Below are positions 6,760-7,173 of a DNA stretch of 7,173 nt, in pieces. Position 1 is the first letter of the stretch. Every line of letters starts with the position of its first letter. Position numbers and translations under genes: made by a program. The notes below the pieces were generated by a model. The model had not been told where the DNA came from. It ran no database searches and saw only the letters and a list, made by a program, of their open reading frames with translations. The DNA is from Gammaproteobacteria bacterium (lineage in GTDB: Bacteria; Pseudomonadota; Gammaproteobacteria; Arenicellales; Arenicellaceae), in NCBI GenBank assembly GCA_030426005.1, contig JAUHZM010000159.1:1-7173 (forward strand), given 5' to 3'.

Positions 6760-6818
6760 CCTTGTTTTGATCGCTTTTACCTATCAGATCGTTATCATTT
6801 ACTCAGCTTATCACTGCC

Positions 6819-7173
6819 CTAGAACAACTGTTCTTCGGGGGCTGATTGAAACGCGGTGAGCAGTTCGCGGATCGCTTTCGGCCACAACAGGGTGGCGCAA
6901 GCCAGAATTGCCAGTGCACAGCCGACAAAAACGAATTGTCCGGCCAGCGCCCAGTAGAGTACTACCAGGATCGCTTGAGCGTATCCTGCTGCAATCAGCA
7001 GACCACATACCCCAGCGTATATTTTTCGTCGACCTGACGGCGATTGCGCGAGCGTCATACCCAGCATGAGGTGGGTAAAAAGTACCCAGCCGAGCATGCC
7101 AATCAGTAGCCAAACCTGAAGGCTGATGCCATGGGCAATAAAATACGCCGCAGCGATAAAGATGAGAATCGCC
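6819..7173 (-). CDS. Polytopic membrane protein of unknown family, C-terminal part (5' end outside window)
   Basis: The frame is open from the right edge of the window to a TAG at 6819-6821, giving 117 visible residues; the first Met seen (base 7097) is unlikely to be the true start, because the hydrophobic reading continues in frame upstream of it. Counting from the first complete codon at the edge, membrane segments are likely at 1-13 (cut), 17-40, 51-72 and 77-97. A short basic loop SPSGRRK (44-50) separates two of them and suggests a cytoplasmic side by the positive-inside rule. The tail (98-117) is polar and acidic with EEQLF at the end. I do not recognise a family. A second, overlapping frame at 6811-7113 is rejected because it lacks this membrane pattern. 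The gene ends 107 bases before hemA and is transcribed in the same direction, so read-through into hemA is possible. Coding is likely; function unknown. Confidence 0.75.
   Translation of the reverse strand, partial: AILIFIAAAYFIAHGISLQVWLLIGMLGWVLFTHLMLGMTLAQSPSGRRKIYAGVCGLLIAAGYAQAILVVLYWALAGQFVFVGCALAILACATLLWPKAIRELLTAFQSAPEEQLF

Noticed and set aside
6811..7113. 100-residue frame on the - strand overlapping the membrane gene
   Set aside because: It is rich in Arg and Ser without any recognisable pattern, while the alternative frame gives coherent membrane helices that continue to the window edge.

Overview
The window looks like chromosomal DNA from a gammaproteobacterium of roughly even base composition (judged by eye, not counted). 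The support is the gene order hemA-prfA-prmC, which is the classic gammaproteobacterial arrangement, together with a large TonB-dependent outer-membrane receptor and proteins that resemble Gammaproteobacteria throughout. Genus cannot be decided from the sequence alone. There is no sign of a mobile element, phage, CRISPR array, tRNA or rRNA.

Layout: bases 1-933 hold the C-terminal part of a TonB-dependent receptor on the + strand, cut by the window start. It ends at a good hairpin terminator (988-1017). Everything else is on the - strand, so the receptor and the neighbouring yihY-like gene converge on that hairpin. Read in the direction of transcription (right to left), the - strand carries: a membrane protein cut by the right edge (7173-6819); a 107-base gap with a probable hemA promoter and a leader hairpin; hemA (6711-5461); prfA with a GTG start (5421-4330); prmC overlapping prfA by one base (4330-3476); a gap of about 210 bases; a 57-residue PLDc_N-type membrane protein (3264-3091); an AI-2E/PerM-family membrane protein (3056-1947); and a YihY/BrkB-family membrane protein (1926-1039).

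Two functional units stand out. The first, hemA-prfA-prmC, joins the committed step of C5-pathway tetrapyrrole synthesis (which draws on glutamyl-tRNA) to translation termination: PrmC methylates the GGQ glutamine of the release factor encoded just upstream. The second is a tight three-gene set of membrane proteins (gaps of 34 and 20 bases) whose cellular roles are poorly defined; its first gene is very short and easily missed.

I did not find a convincing undescribed system. The points most worth a second look are the small-protein/PerM/YihY operon with an 18-base inverted repeat just upstream of it, the structured leader and weak Fur-like element ahead of hemA, and the unidentified membrane gene that sits upstream of hemA where lolB would be found (divergently) in enteric bacteria.
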